64,000 bases of DNA from Micromonospora coxensis (lineage in GTDB: Bacteria > Actinomycetota > Actinomycetes > Mycobacteriales > Micromonosporaceae), in NCBI RefSeq assembly GCF_900090295.1, contig NZ_LT607753.1, positions 3,038,001 through 3,102,000 of the forward strand. The letters run 5' to 3'. This document shows positions 7,606 to 16,597 of this stretch, one piece after another (within the stretch, counting starts at the first letter, position 1; each line of letters starts with the position of its first letter). The notes beneath the pieces were generated by a model. It saw only the letters and a program-made list of their open reading frames with translations. It had not been told where the DNA came from and did no database searches. The position numbers and the translations under genes were made by a program.

Positions 7606-10502
7606 CACCGGTCCCCGCTTCCCCGAGAGTTGTCGCCCACCAGGGCGAGGAACGCGTCCTCCAGGCGGCGCCGGGGCACCACCCGGTCCACCCCGATGCC
7701 GGCCCGGACCAGCTCGGCCACCACCTCGCTGCGGGCCGTGCCGTTGGTGTCCACCACCAGGCCACCGGCACCGCCGTCCGGCGGCACGTCCCCGCCGTCA
7801 CCGGCGGCGAGCACCCGGACCCCGTCCAGGCGGTCCAGCACCGCGCGGGCGGCGACCGGGTCGGTCACCTCGAACAGCACGCTCGGCGACTCGCCGACGA
7901 TCTCGCCGACCGGGCCGGCGGCCACGATCCGCCCCTTGTTGACCACCACCGCGTGGGTGCAGGTCTGCTCCACCTCGGCCAGCAGGTGGCTGGAGACCAG
8001 CACCGCCCGGCCGTCGGTGGCGTACCGCTGGAGCACCCGGCGCATCTCGGCGATCTGCGGCGGGTCCAGCCCGTCCGTCGGCTCGTCGAGCACCAGCAGC
8101 TCCGGCAGGCCGAGCATGGCCTGCGCGATGGCCAGCCGTTGCCGCATGCCGTGGCTGTAGTTCTTCGTCCGCCGGTGCACCGAGGCGCCCAGGCCGGCGA
8201 TCTCCAGCGCCTCGTCGAAGTGCGCATCCGCCCAGGGCCGCCCGGTGGCCCGCCAGTACGCCTTCAGGTTCTCCAGGCCGGACAGGTGGGGCAGGAAGCC
8301 GGGCCCCTCGACCAGCGCGCCGATCCGCGACAGCACCGGCGAGCCGGGCACCAGCCGGTGCCCGAACACGTAGATCTCGCCGGCGGTCGGCTGGGTCAGC
8401 CCCATCAGCACCCGCAGGGTGGTGGTCTTGCCGGCGCCGTTCGGCCCGAGCAGGCCGACCACCTGGCCGGGATGCACCTCGAAGTCCACCCGGGAGACCG
8501 CGACGAAGCCGTCGGCGTACTCCTTGCGCAGGTCCCGTACGGCGAGCGGGACGCCCGCGTACTGCGGATGCACGGAGCTGTCCTGGCGGCGGTGCCGGCG
8601 GCGGGCCACGGCGACGACCACGGCGAGCCCGACCACGATGGCCGCGAGCAGGCCGACCAGCACCCAGCGCCACACGGTGGCGGTGGTGGGGATCGGGGCG
8701 GCGTCGACCGTCGGCAGGGTCAGCGGGGCGTCGCCCACGGCGACCGTGTGGACGGTCGGTTCCACCGGCGTGGTGTACGCCTGGTCCGAGGTGGCGACGA
8801 CCACCCGCAGCCGGTGCCCGGCCTCGATCCGGCGGACGATCGCCGGCAGGGTGACCTGGACCGGCTGCGCCGCGTCGACGGTGGCCGGCAGCCCGGTGAG
8901 CCGGACCGGGGCGACCAGCCCGGAGGGGAGCGTGGTCGCGCCGCTCGGGTCGACGTCGTAGAGCTTGACGAAGAGCACCGCCTCGCCGGTCGGCGACGCC
9001 GCCCGGAGGGAGACGGTGGGCGAGCCGACCACGTCCACCGCCTCGGTCAGCGGCGCGGACTCGAAGCGGGCGTGCTGGCCGGGGATGTCCCCGGCCACCC
9101 CGTCGAGCAGCGAGCCGAGCGCACCGGCGAACGGCACCGAGGAGATCGCCGCGGGGTTGCCGTCCGGCGGGTTGGCGACCGGCTGGGCCGGTCCGCGCAC
9201 CGCCACCTCGCGCCGGGCCTGCCCGGTCAGCCCCGGATAGTCGGTGATCCGGTAGCCGGTGGCCACCAGTCCCCGGTCGAGCGCGTCGAACCCGGCGATG
9301 CGGGAGAAGGTGAAGTCGTCGCCCGGGGCCGCGCCGTCACCGGCGACGTAGTGGTCGAGCCACTGCGCGGTGAGGAACTTGATCCGGTCGGAGTCGGTCT
9401 TCGGCCCCTCGCCGCCGTCGTGCCCGCCGGTGAACCAGGCGACCCGCACCGGGGTGCCGGCGGCGGCGATGCCGCGCGCGTTGGCGTCCGCCTCGGCCAG
9501 CGGGAAGAGGGTGTCCGCCTCGCCCTGCACCAGCAGGGTCGGGGCCTCGATCCGGTCGAGCACACCGGCCGGAGAGGAGCGGCGCAGCAGGTCCACCGCG
9601 GCCTGGTCGGCCCGTCCGGTGGTGGCGATCCGCAGGTACGCGGCGCAGACGTCGGCGGCGAACCGGCCGCAGGACGGGTCGGCGGCCCCGGCGGGCGCCC
9701 GGGAGGGACCGGTGCCCGGACCCGCGCCCGGTCCCGGGCTGGGCGGGCCGGCCGAGGCGGGCGCGCCCTCGGGCGCGGCGGCCGAGTTGCCGGAGATCCC
9801 GGCCGGACCGGAGCCGGCGTTCCCGCCGCCACCGAAGAAGATGCCGGCCCAGCCCTTCTTGAACACGCCCTCGGTGGCCGGCCGGCCGGTGCTCTCCGGG
9901 AGGAAGGCGCGGGACAGGTCGTTCCAGGTGATCATCGGGACGATCGCGTCGACCCGCTGGTCCTGGGCGGCCAGCAGCAGGGCCAGGCCACCGCCGTACG
10001 AGCCGCCGACCACGCCGACCCGCGGGTCGCCGGCGGCGTCGGTACGGATCTCCGGCCGCGCGGCGAGCCGGTCCAGCAGCCGCTGGGCGTCGCGGACCTC
10101 GTAGTCGGGGTGGTCCAGGTGGATCTGGCCGCCGCTGCGGCCGAACCCGCGCGCCGTCCAGGTCAGCACCGCGTAGCCGCGCCCGACCAGGTCCTCGGCG
10201 TCGGCGCGGACGGAGTCCTTCGTGCCGCCGAAGCCGTGGGCCAGGAGCACCGCCGGCACCTTCCGGTCGGCCGAGGCGTCCTCGGGCAGCCAGAGCGTGG
10301 TGTCCAACTCGACCGGCTCCTCGCCGGTCGGTCCGGAGCGGACGGTGACCAGCGCGGACTCCGTACGGAACTCGGCCCCGTCGGGTCGGGCCGCCCAGAC
10401 CACGGCGGCGGCCAGCAGCACGGTGACCACCGACGCGGCCACGATCCGGCGTCGGCTGGCCAGGAGGCGGCTGCGCCGTAGGGCCGACAGCGGTGATCTC
10501 AT
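7605..10502 (-). CDS. Membrane-anchored alpha/beta hydrolase fused to an ABC transporter ATPase
   Basis: A 965-residue fusion. Residues about 20-39 form a transmembrane anchor. Residues 45-600 are a CocE/X-Pro-peptidase-like hydrolase: LLAHGFGGTKDS oxyanion region, nucleophile Ser in GGSYGGG (about 166), Asp in GEADTLFP (about 328), His in TGGHDGGEG (about 361), then a C-terminal beta-sandwich like PepX_C. A Gly/Pro/Ala-rich insertion interrupts the hydrolase near 240-275. A second helix (about 610-633) leads to an ABC ATPase with Walker A GPNGAGKTT (about 684), signature YSHGMRQRLAIAQ and Walker B LLVLDEPTDGLDP (about 801). Two helices place the hydrolase outside and the ATPase inside. The ATG at 10502 is chosen because the upstream extension is low-complexity. 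Confidence 0.9.
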   Translation of the reverse strand: MRSPLSALRRSRLLASRRRIVAASVVTVLLAAAVVWAARPDGAEFRTESALVTVRSGPTGEEPVELDTTLWLPEDASADRKVPAVLLAHGFGGTKDSVRADAEDLVGRGYAVLTWTARGFGRSGGQIHLDHPDYEVRDAQRLLDRLAARPEIRTDAAGDPRVGVVGGSYGGGLALLLAAQDQRVDAIVPMITWNDLSRAFLPESTGRPATEGVFKKGWAGIFFGGGGNAGSGPAGISGNSAAAPEGAPASAGPPSPGPGAGPGTGPSRAPAGAADPSCGRFAADVCAAYLRIATTGRADQAAVDLLRRSSPAGVLDRIEAPTLLVQGEADTLFPLAEADANARGIAAAGTPVRVAWFTGGHDGGEGPKTDSDRIKFLTAQWLDHYVAGDGAAPGDDFTFSRIAGFDALDRGLVATGYRITDYPGLTGQARREVAVRGPAQPVANPPDGNPAAISSVPFAGALGSLLDGVAGDIPGQHARFESAPLTEAVDVVGSPTVSLRAASPTGEAVLFVKLYDVDPSGATTLPSGLVAPVRLTGLPATVDAAQPVQVTLPAIVRRIEAGHRLRVVVATSDQAYTTPVEPTVHTVAVGDAPLTLPTVDAAPIPTTATVWRWVLVGLLAAIVVGLAVVVAVARRRHRRQDSSVHPQYAGVPLAVRDLRKEYADGFVAVSRVDFEVHPGQVVGLLGPNGAGKTTTLRVLMGLTQPTAGEIYVFGHRLVPGSPVLSRIGALVEGPGFLPHLSGLENLKAYWRATGRPWADAHFDEALEIAGLGASVHRRTKNYSHGMRQRLAIAQAMLGLPELLVLDEPTDGLDPPQIAEMRRVLQRYATDGRAVLVSSHLLAEVEQTCTHAVVVNKGRIVAAGPVGEIVGESPSVLFEVTDPVAARAVLDRLDGVRVLAAGDGGDVPPDGGAGGLVVDTNGTARSEVVAELVRAGIGVDRVVPRRRLEDAFLALVGDNSRGSGDR

Positions 10503-10878
10503 GCGGCAAAGGTACGGCCCGGTTCCTGAGCGTTGGCTGGGATCCTCCGTACGTCCGTCCGGATCGTCCGATCGGAGGCCGGATCCGGTCGACCGCGTGC
10601 CGTCCAGAGCGACACCGGCGGGACGACTTCGGATTACGTGAATTCCGATCTTCATCCGAAATCACCTCGGATTCGGCCAGGTCGGCACCGGGAACGGCAC
10701 TGCGCGTGTCGACCCGGCCGACGCCAGGTGACATCGCTCGTAGTGACGCAAAACTGACTGATTCGCAACCGTCTCTGGTGCAGCCCGGTCGGTTAGTTTT
10801 CCGGTCCGGTGTACGGGACTCCTTCGGCGACCCCCGGCACTGGACAGATCCCCCGCCGTCGCCGGAGGAGACAGACCC
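10503..10878. promoter_or_regulatory. Divergent intergenic region with clustered TCGGA half-sites
   Basis: This region separates the hydrolase-ATPase gene (leftward) from the signalling operon (rightward). No gene is supported in it. Four TCGGATT/TTCCGA-type half-sites fall within 45 bases (10629-10635, 10643-10648, 10654-10660, 10667-10673) in alternating orientations, suggesting an operator. Nearer the rightward gene the DNA becomes AT-richer (around 10790-10800, GGTTAGTTTTCC), a plausible promoter, and GGAGGAG sits 8 nt before the ATG at 10879. Confidence 0.4.
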
Positions 10879-12117
10879 ATGACCGTCCCCGCGCAGCGGG
10901 TCCGTCGACGCCCCTCCGCCTCGGGCCGCATCCTGCCGCTGCTGCTCGTCGTGGCGCTGCTGGCCCCGGTGGCGTTCCTCTTCGTCCAGACCTACCGCCT
11001 CACCGGCGACGACCGGGACCTCACCGTCCGCGAGCGGGCCGGCGTCGAGTACCTGCGCGCGCTCGCCCCGGTGACCGAGGCGCTGGTGGACGCCCAGTCC
11101 GCCGCCGTGGCCGGCCGGCCCGCCTCCCGCGACGCCCTCGACCGGGCGGTCGAGAACGCCACCCAGGTCGACGTGCGCATCGGCGACGAGCTGCGCAGCC
11201 ACGAGCGCTGGGCCGGGCTGCGCGCCAAGCTGGAGGCGCTGCCCGAGAAGTCGCTCGCCGACCCGGAGGCCGCGTACGCCGCGTACGGCGAGGTCACCGA
11301 CCTGCTGCTGGCGCTGTACCGGAAGGTGCGGGAGAGCTCCGGGCTGGTCCGCGATCCCGAGCCGGACTCGTTCTTCCTTCAGGACGGCATCGGACGCGAC
11401 CTGCCCACCGCGGTGGTCGCCGCCGGCCGTCTCGCCGACCTCTCCGCGCTCGCCGCCCGCCGCCCCGCCGACACCCGCGCCCGCACCCAGGGCGAGCTGG
11501 CCGAGGTACGGGTCACCGCGCTCGGCTCCGCCGCCGACCTCGTCGCCGATCTGCGGGCGGCGGTGGACAACTCGGAGCGCACCGACCTCGGCCCCAACGT
11601 GCTCACCCCGCTGGACACCTACCAGCGGGCCGTCGAGGCGCTCGCCGCGTACTCCGCGCCCGACCCCCGATCGAGGACCGGCCTGGCCGACCCGGCGCAG
11701 GTCGCCGCCGCCCGGGCCAACGCGCAGTCCGCGGCGCGGCTGCTCCAGCCGGTCATCCTCGACCAGCTCGACGAGCAGCTCGCCGACCGGATCGACGGGT
11801 ACGACCGGGACCGCTGGCTGGCCGTGGGCGCCGTCGCCGCGGCGGTGCTGCTCGTGGTGATCCTGATCGGTGTGCTGCTCGCCGCGTTCCGCCGGGCCCG
11901 GCAGCGCGCCGCCGAGGCCCGCCGCGCCGCCGAGGCGGACGCCGAGGAGCAGGCCGGGCCGGCTTCCGGCTGGCAGCCGCCGGCCGACCGGGGTGGCCCC
12001 GCCGCGACCGGCGCCCCGGGCGCCCGGATCAGGCCCGAGGACCACCGGCTGCTCCAGCCCGCCGGCACCGGCCGGGAGGGCGGAACCGACCGCTGGGGGC
12101 CATTCGATGCTCGCTAG
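10879..12117 (+). CDS. Two-helix membrane sensor-like protein opening the conservon-like operon
   Basis: A 412-residue protein. A basic N-terminus precedes helix one (ILPLLLVVALLAPVAFLFV, about 18-36). A long, largely helical extracytoplasmic region (about 40-310) follows, then helix two (AVGAVAAAVLLVVILIGVLL, about 316-335) and a charged Ala/Arg/Glu-rich cytoplasmic tail. There is no HAMP, kinase or other output domain. The external region resembles that of the next gene, a sensor kinase, so it may be a truncated relative or a partner that helps sense the same signal. Its stop lies inside the next gene (11-nt overlap), indicating co-expression. GGAGGAG precedes the ATG. Confidence 0.7.
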   Translation: MTVPAQRVRRRPSASGRILPLLLVVALLAPVAFLFVQTYRLTGDDRDLTVRERAGVEYLRALAPVTEALVDAQSAAVAGRPASRDALDRAVENATQVDVRIGDELRSHERWAGLRAKLEALPEKSLADPEAAYAAYGEVTDLLLALYRKVRESSGLVRDPEPDSFFLQDGIGRDLPTAVVAAGRLADLSALAARRPADTRARTQGELAEVRVTALGSAADLVADLRAAVDNSERTDLGPNVLTPLDTYQRAVEALAAYSAPDPRSRTGLADPAQVAAARANAQSAARLLQPVILDQLDEQLADRIDGYDRDRWLAVGAVAAAVLLVVILIGVLLAAFRRARQRAAEARRAAEADAEEQAGPASGWQPPADRGGPAATGAPGARIRPEDHRLLQPAGTGREGGTDRWGPFDAR

Positions 12118-14893
12118 GCTCCGGATCCGGGGCAAGCTGGCCCTGCTGGTGATCATCCCGCTGTTGAGCATGGTCGGGCTGGCCGTGCCGGTGGTGCTCG
12201 ACCGGGTCGCCGCCGCGCAGCGGGCCGGCGAGATCGCCGACACCGTACGGCTGGCCAACCGGGTCGGCAGCCTCGTGCAGGACCTCCAGCAGGAGCGCAT
12301 CCTGTCGGTCGGGCTGCTGCTCGGCCGGGTGCAGCGCACCGAGCTGGTCCAGAAGTCGGCGGCGGTGGACGACCGGGTCGCCGACATCCGCGCCGACCTG
12401 GGCGACCAGCTCTCCGCCGAGACCGTCGCCGCCCTGGACGGCGTACGCAAGCTCGCCGACCTGCGCTCCCTGGTGCTCGCCCGTACGGCCACCCCGGCGC
12501 AGGTGATGGAGGTCTTCGGCCCGATCGACATGGCCCTGATCGAGTCGCTGCGGCTGGCGTTCCGGGTGGACACCAACACCCCCGCCGGCCGCCAGGTGCT
12601 CGCCCTGGACGGGCTGCTGCGCGCCGACGAGGGACTGGGCGCGTGCGCCACCCTGATCGTACTGGTCAAGGCGACCTCGGACCCGAGGGTCTCCGCCTCG
12701 TACATCGCCTGCATGGCCGCGCTCCAGGTGGACAACCTGCGCTTCCGCAGCCTGATCACCGCCGAGCAGTACAAGCTCGCCATGCTCGACGACGCCGCGG
12801 TCGCCGCCCGGACCTCGCCGACCTTCCTCGTCGACAGCGTCAAGGACCCGGTCGCGGCGATCAAGGACGTCCCGCTGGACGCGCTCTTCCCCTCGGTCCG
12901 CTCGATGATCACCCTCGGGCAGCTGATGGAGAAGAAGATCGCCGCCGACGTCATCGCGGAGACCACGGCCGACCAGCGGCGGGCGCTCACCACCGCCTGG
13001 CTGGTCGGCGGCGCGGCCGCCCTGGTCCTGCTCACCGTCGTGCTGCTCAGCGTGGCCGTGGCCCGTACGGTGGCGCGACCGCTGACCCGGCTCACCCGCT
13101 CCGCCGACCGGGTCGCCCGGGTCGCCGAGGCGGAGCTGGTGCGCGTCGCCGACGACGAGTCCGAGACCGCCCCACCGGTACGCCTCGACCCGGTCGACAT
13201 CCACGCCCGCGACGAGATCGGTGACCTGGCCCGGGCCTTCGAGCGGGTGCAGAGCACCGCCGCCCGGCTGGTCGAACGGCAGGTCGCCGGCCGGCGCAAC
13301 GTGGCGCAGATGTTCGGCCACGTCGGACGGCGTACCCAGAACCTGGTCGGCCGCCAGATCGCGCTGATCGACCGGCTGGAGCGGCAGGAGACCGACCCGG
13401 CCCGGCTGGAGCACCTGTACCGGCTGGACCACATCTCCAGCCGCCTGCGGCGCAACGCGGGCAGCCTGGTGGTGCTCTCCGGCTCCGCCGGCAGCGACGG
13501 CCACGTCGCCCCGGTGCCGCTGGCCGACGTGGTACGGCTGGCGCTCGGCGAGATCGAGGACTACACCCGGGTGGACGTGCGGGTGCCGTCCGGGGTGTCC
13601 GCCGCGCCCGCCACCGTCGGCGACCTGGTGCTGGCGCTGGCCGAGCTGATGGAGAACGCGACCGTCTTCTCGCCCCCGCACACCCGGGTGGTGGTGACCG
13701 GCGAGCTGACCGGGACCGGGGCCCTGCTCTCCGTCGTCGACCACGGCATCGGCATGACCGAGGAGCGGCTGGCCGAGGAGAACGCCCGGCTGGCCCGCCG
13801 GGAACGGCTCGACCTGGCCCCGACCGAGGTGCTCGGTCTCTTCGTGGTCGGCCGGCTGGCCCGCCGGCACGGCTGGTCGGTGCAGCTCGCCCCGACCGCC
13901 GGGGGCGGCGTGACCGCCCGCCTGGAGGTGCCGAACCCGCTGCTGGTCGTCCACCGGGCCGACCGGGTGGGCGTCACCGTGGCGCAGGCCGCCGTACCGG
14001 GGCGGGACCGGCGGAGTGGCGGCGCGATCGAGGCGGTCCGGTCGGGTCGCGCGCCGGCTGCGGCGTCCGGCCCCGGGCACGCCGACACGACGCCCGGCTT
14101 CGACTCGGCCCTGCTGAGCCGGGCCACCCGGAGCATCGAGTCCGCCCAGTCCTGGGACGCCTTCGGGACGGGCGCCGAGACCTCCCCCGCCGGGGCGACC
14201 GCCTTCCTGGAGATCAGCGGGCCGGTCGAGGAGACCGGGGAGCCGGCGACCACCCCGGGCGGACTGCCGCGCCGGCAACGGACCGGAGCACCGGCGACGA
14301 CCGGGGCGCAGCCGCCGGCCACCGGCAGGCCCACCGCCCTCGTACCGCCGACCGCCGCGCCGCCCAGCGCCCTCGTACCGCCGACGGCCGCGCCGGCGCC
14401 GGTCACGCCGCCGCCGGTCACCGCGCCGGCCGTCCCGGCGGCGTCCGCGCCGCCGCCCTGGCCGCCGGTCCCGAACGGAGCGCCCGCCGGGGCGCCGACG
14501 ATCCGGCAGCGGGTGCCGGGGGCGAGCCTGCCGCCGGCCGGTCCGGCGGCCGGTCCGGTCGACGCCACCTTCGCCGACCCGGAGGCCGCGCGGGCGCTGG
14601 TCGAGCAGTTCGAGTCCGGGGTACGCCGGGCCGAACAGAACCAGCCGGGCGCTACCGCCGGACTCGGCGCGACCGGCGGACTCGGCGCGACCGCGGGCCG
14701 GCCCCGGCTGAGCCGCCGGGTGCCCGGGGCGAACCTGGCCGTCACCCCGCCCCAGGCGGCCCCGGTGATCAGCGACCCGCAGGACCCGACCGAGGTCCGC
14801 GACCGCATCACGGAGTTCGAGGCGGGCGTCGCCCGCGCTCTGCGTGAAGTCAGTACCGACCACCGCCACGACCAAGAGGGATCATCACGGTGA
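12107..14893 (+). CDS. cvnA: Conservon-type sensor histidine kinase (nitrate/nitrite-sensor-like, HAMP, HATPase)
   Basis: A 928-residue kinase. Helix one (about 10-28, LALLVIIPLLSMVGLAVPVV) precedes an extracytoplasmic nitrate-sensor-like helical domain (EIADTVRLANRVGSLVQDLQ onwards). Helix two (about 303-325) is followed by a HAMP segment (ARTVARPLTRLTRSADRVA). The dimerisation/phosphoacceptor-like region has RLDHISSRLRRNAGSL. The ATPase domain shows an N box ELMENATVFSPP and G box DHGIGM. A long Pro/Ala/Thr-rich tail (about 650-928) has short repeats, including ALVPPTAAP twice. This layout matches CvnA proteins of actinomycete conservons, which couple a kinase to a small GTPase. The start overlaps the preceding gene. 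Confidence 0.88.
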   Translation: MLARLRIRGKLALLVIIPLLSMVGLAVPVVLDRVAAAQRAGEIADTVRLANRVGSLVQDLQQERILSVGLLLGRVQRTELVQKSAAVDDRVADIRADLGDQLSAETVAALDGVRKLADLRSLVLARTATPAQVMEVFGPIDMALIESLRLAFRVDTNTPAGRQVLALDGLLRADEGLGACATLIVLVKATSDPRVSASYIACMAALQVDNLRFRSLITAEQYKLAMLDDAAVAARTSPTFLVDSVKDPVAAIKDVPLDALFPSVRSMITLGQLMEKKIAADVIAETTADQRRALTTAWLVGGAAALVLLTVVLLSVAVARTVARPLTRLTRSADRVARVAEAELVRVADDESETAPPVRLDPVDIHARDEIGDLARAFERVQSTAARLVERQVAGRRNVAQMFGHVGRRTQNLVGRQIALIDRLERQETDPARLEHLYRLDHISSRLRRNAGSLVVLSGSAGSDGHVAPVPLADVVRLALGEIEDYTRVDVRVPSGVSAAPATVGDLVLALAELMENATVFSPPHTRVVVTGELTGTGALLSVVDHGIGMTEERLAEENARLARRERLDLAPTEVLGLFVVGRLARRHGWSVQLAPTAGGGVTARLEVPNPLLVVHRADRVGVTVAQAAVPGRDRRSGGAIEAVRSGRAPAAASGPGHADTTPGFDSALLSRATRSIESAQSWDAFGTGAETSPAGATAFLEISGPVEETGEPATTPGGLPRRQRTGAPATTGAQPPATGRPTALVPPTAAPPSALVPPTAAPAPVTPPPVTAPAVPAASAPPPWPPVPNGAPAGAPTIRQRVPGASLPPAGPAAGPVDATFADPEAARALVEQFESGVRRAEQNQPGATAGLGATGGLGATAGRPRLSRRVPGANLAVTPPQAAPVISDPQDPTEVRDRITEFEAGVARALREVSTDHRHDQEGSSR

Positions 14894-15354
14894 CCAGCCC
14901 CTTCCTGCACGACAACGTCGACCGTACGACCGGCGTCGAGCTCAGCCCGGAGGCCCGCACCTTCAACTGGCTGCTGGACTCGTTCACCTCCAGCACCGCC
15001 GGGGTGATGGAGGCGATCGCCGTCTCGTCGGACGGGCTGCTGATGGCCATGTCGGCGATCAAGGACCGGTCCAACGCCGAGCGCCTCGCCGCCGTGGTCT
15101 CCGGCATGACCAGCCTGGCCGGCGGCGCGGCGAGCTGGTACGCCCTCGGCGGACTGAACCGGGTGATCGTCGACATGGCCGACGGCTATCTGCTGATCAG
15201 CGCGATCAGCAGCGGCTCGGTGCTCGGCGTGGTCGCCGACCGGTCGGCCAACCTCGGCACCGTGGCGTACGAGATGACGCTCTTCGCCGGGCGGGCCGGT
15301 GGCGCGCTCACCCCGAGACTGATCGCCGAGCTGAAGAACGCCGTTCAGCAATGA
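14890..15354 (+). CDS. cvnB: Roadblock/LC7 domain protein
   Basis: A 154-residue protein with a single roadblock/LC7 fold: FNWLLDSFTSSTAGVMEAIAVSSDGLL, then AERLAAVVSGMTSLAGGAA, YLLISAISSGSVLGVVADRS and a final helix. In conservons this protein is a GTPase-activating or scaffold partner of the small GTPase. The GTG start overlaps the kinase stop by 4 nt (GTGA), so translation is coupled. Family length is normal. Confidence 0.9.
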   Translation: MTSPFLHDNVDRTTGVELSPEARTFNWLLDSFTSSTAGVMEAIAVSSDGLLMAMSAIKDRSNAERLAAVVSGMTSLAGGAASWYALGGLNRVIVDMADGYLLISAISSGSVLGVVADRSANLGTVAYEMTLFAGRAGGALTPRLIAELKNAVQQ

Positions 15355-15815
15355 CCCGGCTGGCCGGCGGCGAGGATCCGGACCCGGAACCGCTGGTCCG
15401 GATCCGGCCCTACCTGCGGTCGCCGGCACCGTCCGGCGGCGAGGGCGCGTCGGCGACCGCCGAACCGGAGGCCACCCGCCCGGCCGGGCCACGCCCGTTC
15501 GTGCTCACCGCCGGGCGGGTCGCCGGCGCGGATCCGGCGATCGGCCTGGAGACCCAGGTGACCGCGCGGGGCGGGGCCGGCGGCCCGGCCGCCCGGCTCG
15601 CCCCGGAGTTGCAGGCGATCATCGCGCTCTGCGCCCAGCCGATCTCGGTCGCGGAGATCTCCGCCCGCACGCGCATGCAGTTCGGCGTGACGCGTGTCCT
15701 GGTCGGCGACCTGCGGGCCGCCGGCCACCTCGACGTGCACGTCGGGGACGTCGAGGACGCCCTTGACCCCGACATCATCCTGCGAGTGATTGATGGACTC
15801 CGTGCGATCTCCTGA
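15351..15815 (+). CDS. cvnC: DUF742 protein
   Basis: A 154-residue protein with the DUF742 winged-helix-like core: LVRIRPYL near the N-terminus, RPFVLTAGR, LAPELQAIIALC, ISVAEISARTRMQFGVTRVLVGDL and the C-terminal LDPDIILRVIDGLRAI. It is the third component of the conservon, always found with the GTPase and roadblock protein and thought to act in the same membrane-linked complex. It starts at ATGA, overlapping the roadblock stop by 4 nt. The Pro/Ala-rich insert near 25-45 is a common linker. Confidence 0.9.
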   Translation: MTRLAGGEDPDPEPLVRIRPYLRSPAPSGGEGASATAEPEATRPAGPRPFVLTAGRVAGADPAIGLETQVTARGGAGGPAARLAPELQAIIALCAQPISVAEISARTRMQFGVTRVLVGDLRAAGHLDVHVGDVEDALDPDIILRVIDGLRAIS

Positions 15816-16551
15816 CTGGCCGGTCGCCCCGCTGGGTGGGCTCGCCGCCAACAGCGCCTCCGCCCGCTACGCCGCCCCGGGTGGCGGTCCCGCTGTGCCG
15901 CCACCGGCCGCGGTCGCGCCACCGCCGCCGTACCGGCCGCCGACGCCGCCGGAGGCCGTGCCGACGCCGGTGACCCGGAGCGGGTCCGGCGGGGCGCCGA
16001 TCCCGGTGAAGATCCTGATCGCCGGGGGCTTCGGCGTCGGCAAGACCACCACGGTCGGCGCGATCTCCGAGATCGCCCCGCTGACCACCGAGGCCGAGAT
16101 GACCAGCGCCGGCATCGGGGTGGACGACCCGGGCACCCGGAGCACCAAGACCACCACCACGGTGGCCATGGACTTCGGCTGCGTCACCATCGACCGCAGC
16201 CTGAAGCTGTACCTCTTCGGCACGCCCGGCCAGGCCCGGTTCGGGTTCATGTGGGACGACCTGGCCCGGGGCGCGCTCGGCGCGCTGGTGGTGGTGGACA
16301 GCTCCCGGCTCGACGACTGCTACCCGGCGATCGACTACTTCGAGCGGGCCGGACTGCCGTTCGTGGTCGGGGTGAACGCCTTCGACGGCCGGATCGCCCA
16401 CGACCTCGACGCGATCCGCTGGGCGCTGGCCATCGGCAGCCACGTGCCGCTGGTGCGGTTCGACGCCCGGGACCGGCTCTCGGTACGCGACGCCCTGCTG
16501 GTCGTCCTGGACCGGGCGCTGGACCGGGCGACCCGATCCAGGGACAGCTGA
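15793..16551 (+). CDS. cvnD: Conservon small GTPase
   Basis: A 252-residue ATP/GTP-binding protein. A Pro-rich N-terminal extension of about 65 residues precedes the G domain. P-loop: GGFGVGKTTTVGAISEI. Switch region: TKTTTTVAMDFG. The G3 position reads LFGTPGQ, as in other CvnD/MglA-like proteins. The G4-like motif is VGVNAFD. CvnD GTPases act as switches downstream of the kinase. The ATG at 15793 overlaps the DUF742 gene by 23 nt; a TTG three bases earlier is possible but less likely. The operon order (sensor, kinase, roadblock, DUF742, GTPase) is the standard one with an extra first gene. Confidence 0.92.
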   Translation: MDSVRSPDWPVAPLGGLAANSASARYAAPGGGPAVPPPAAVAPPPPYRPPTPPEAVPTPVTRSGSGGAPIPVKILIAGGFGVGKTTTVGAISEIAPLTTEAEMTSAGIGVDDPGTRSTKTTTTVAMDFGCVTIDRSLKLYLFGTPGQARFGFMWDDLARGALGALVVVDSSRLDDCYPAIDYFERAGLPFVVGVNAFDGRIAHDLDAIRWALAIGSHVPLVRFDARDRLSVRDALLVVLDRALDRATRSRDS

Positions 16552-16597
16552 ACCTTTTCGGCACGGCAACCCGTTCTTCACTGGAGAGGGGGACGTC

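Noticed and set aside
11870..12106. Upstream extension of the conservon kinase
   Set aside because: The extra residues are Pro/Arg-rich shadow of the preceding sensor gene; ATG 12107 directly precedes the conserved MLARLRIRGKLALL start.
9337..13455. Very long open frame of 1372 codons on the minus strand
   Set aside because: It runs antisense through the start of the hydrolase-ABC gene region and the conservon genes, with Arg/Ser/Ala-rich low-complexity translation typical of GC-rich shadow frames.
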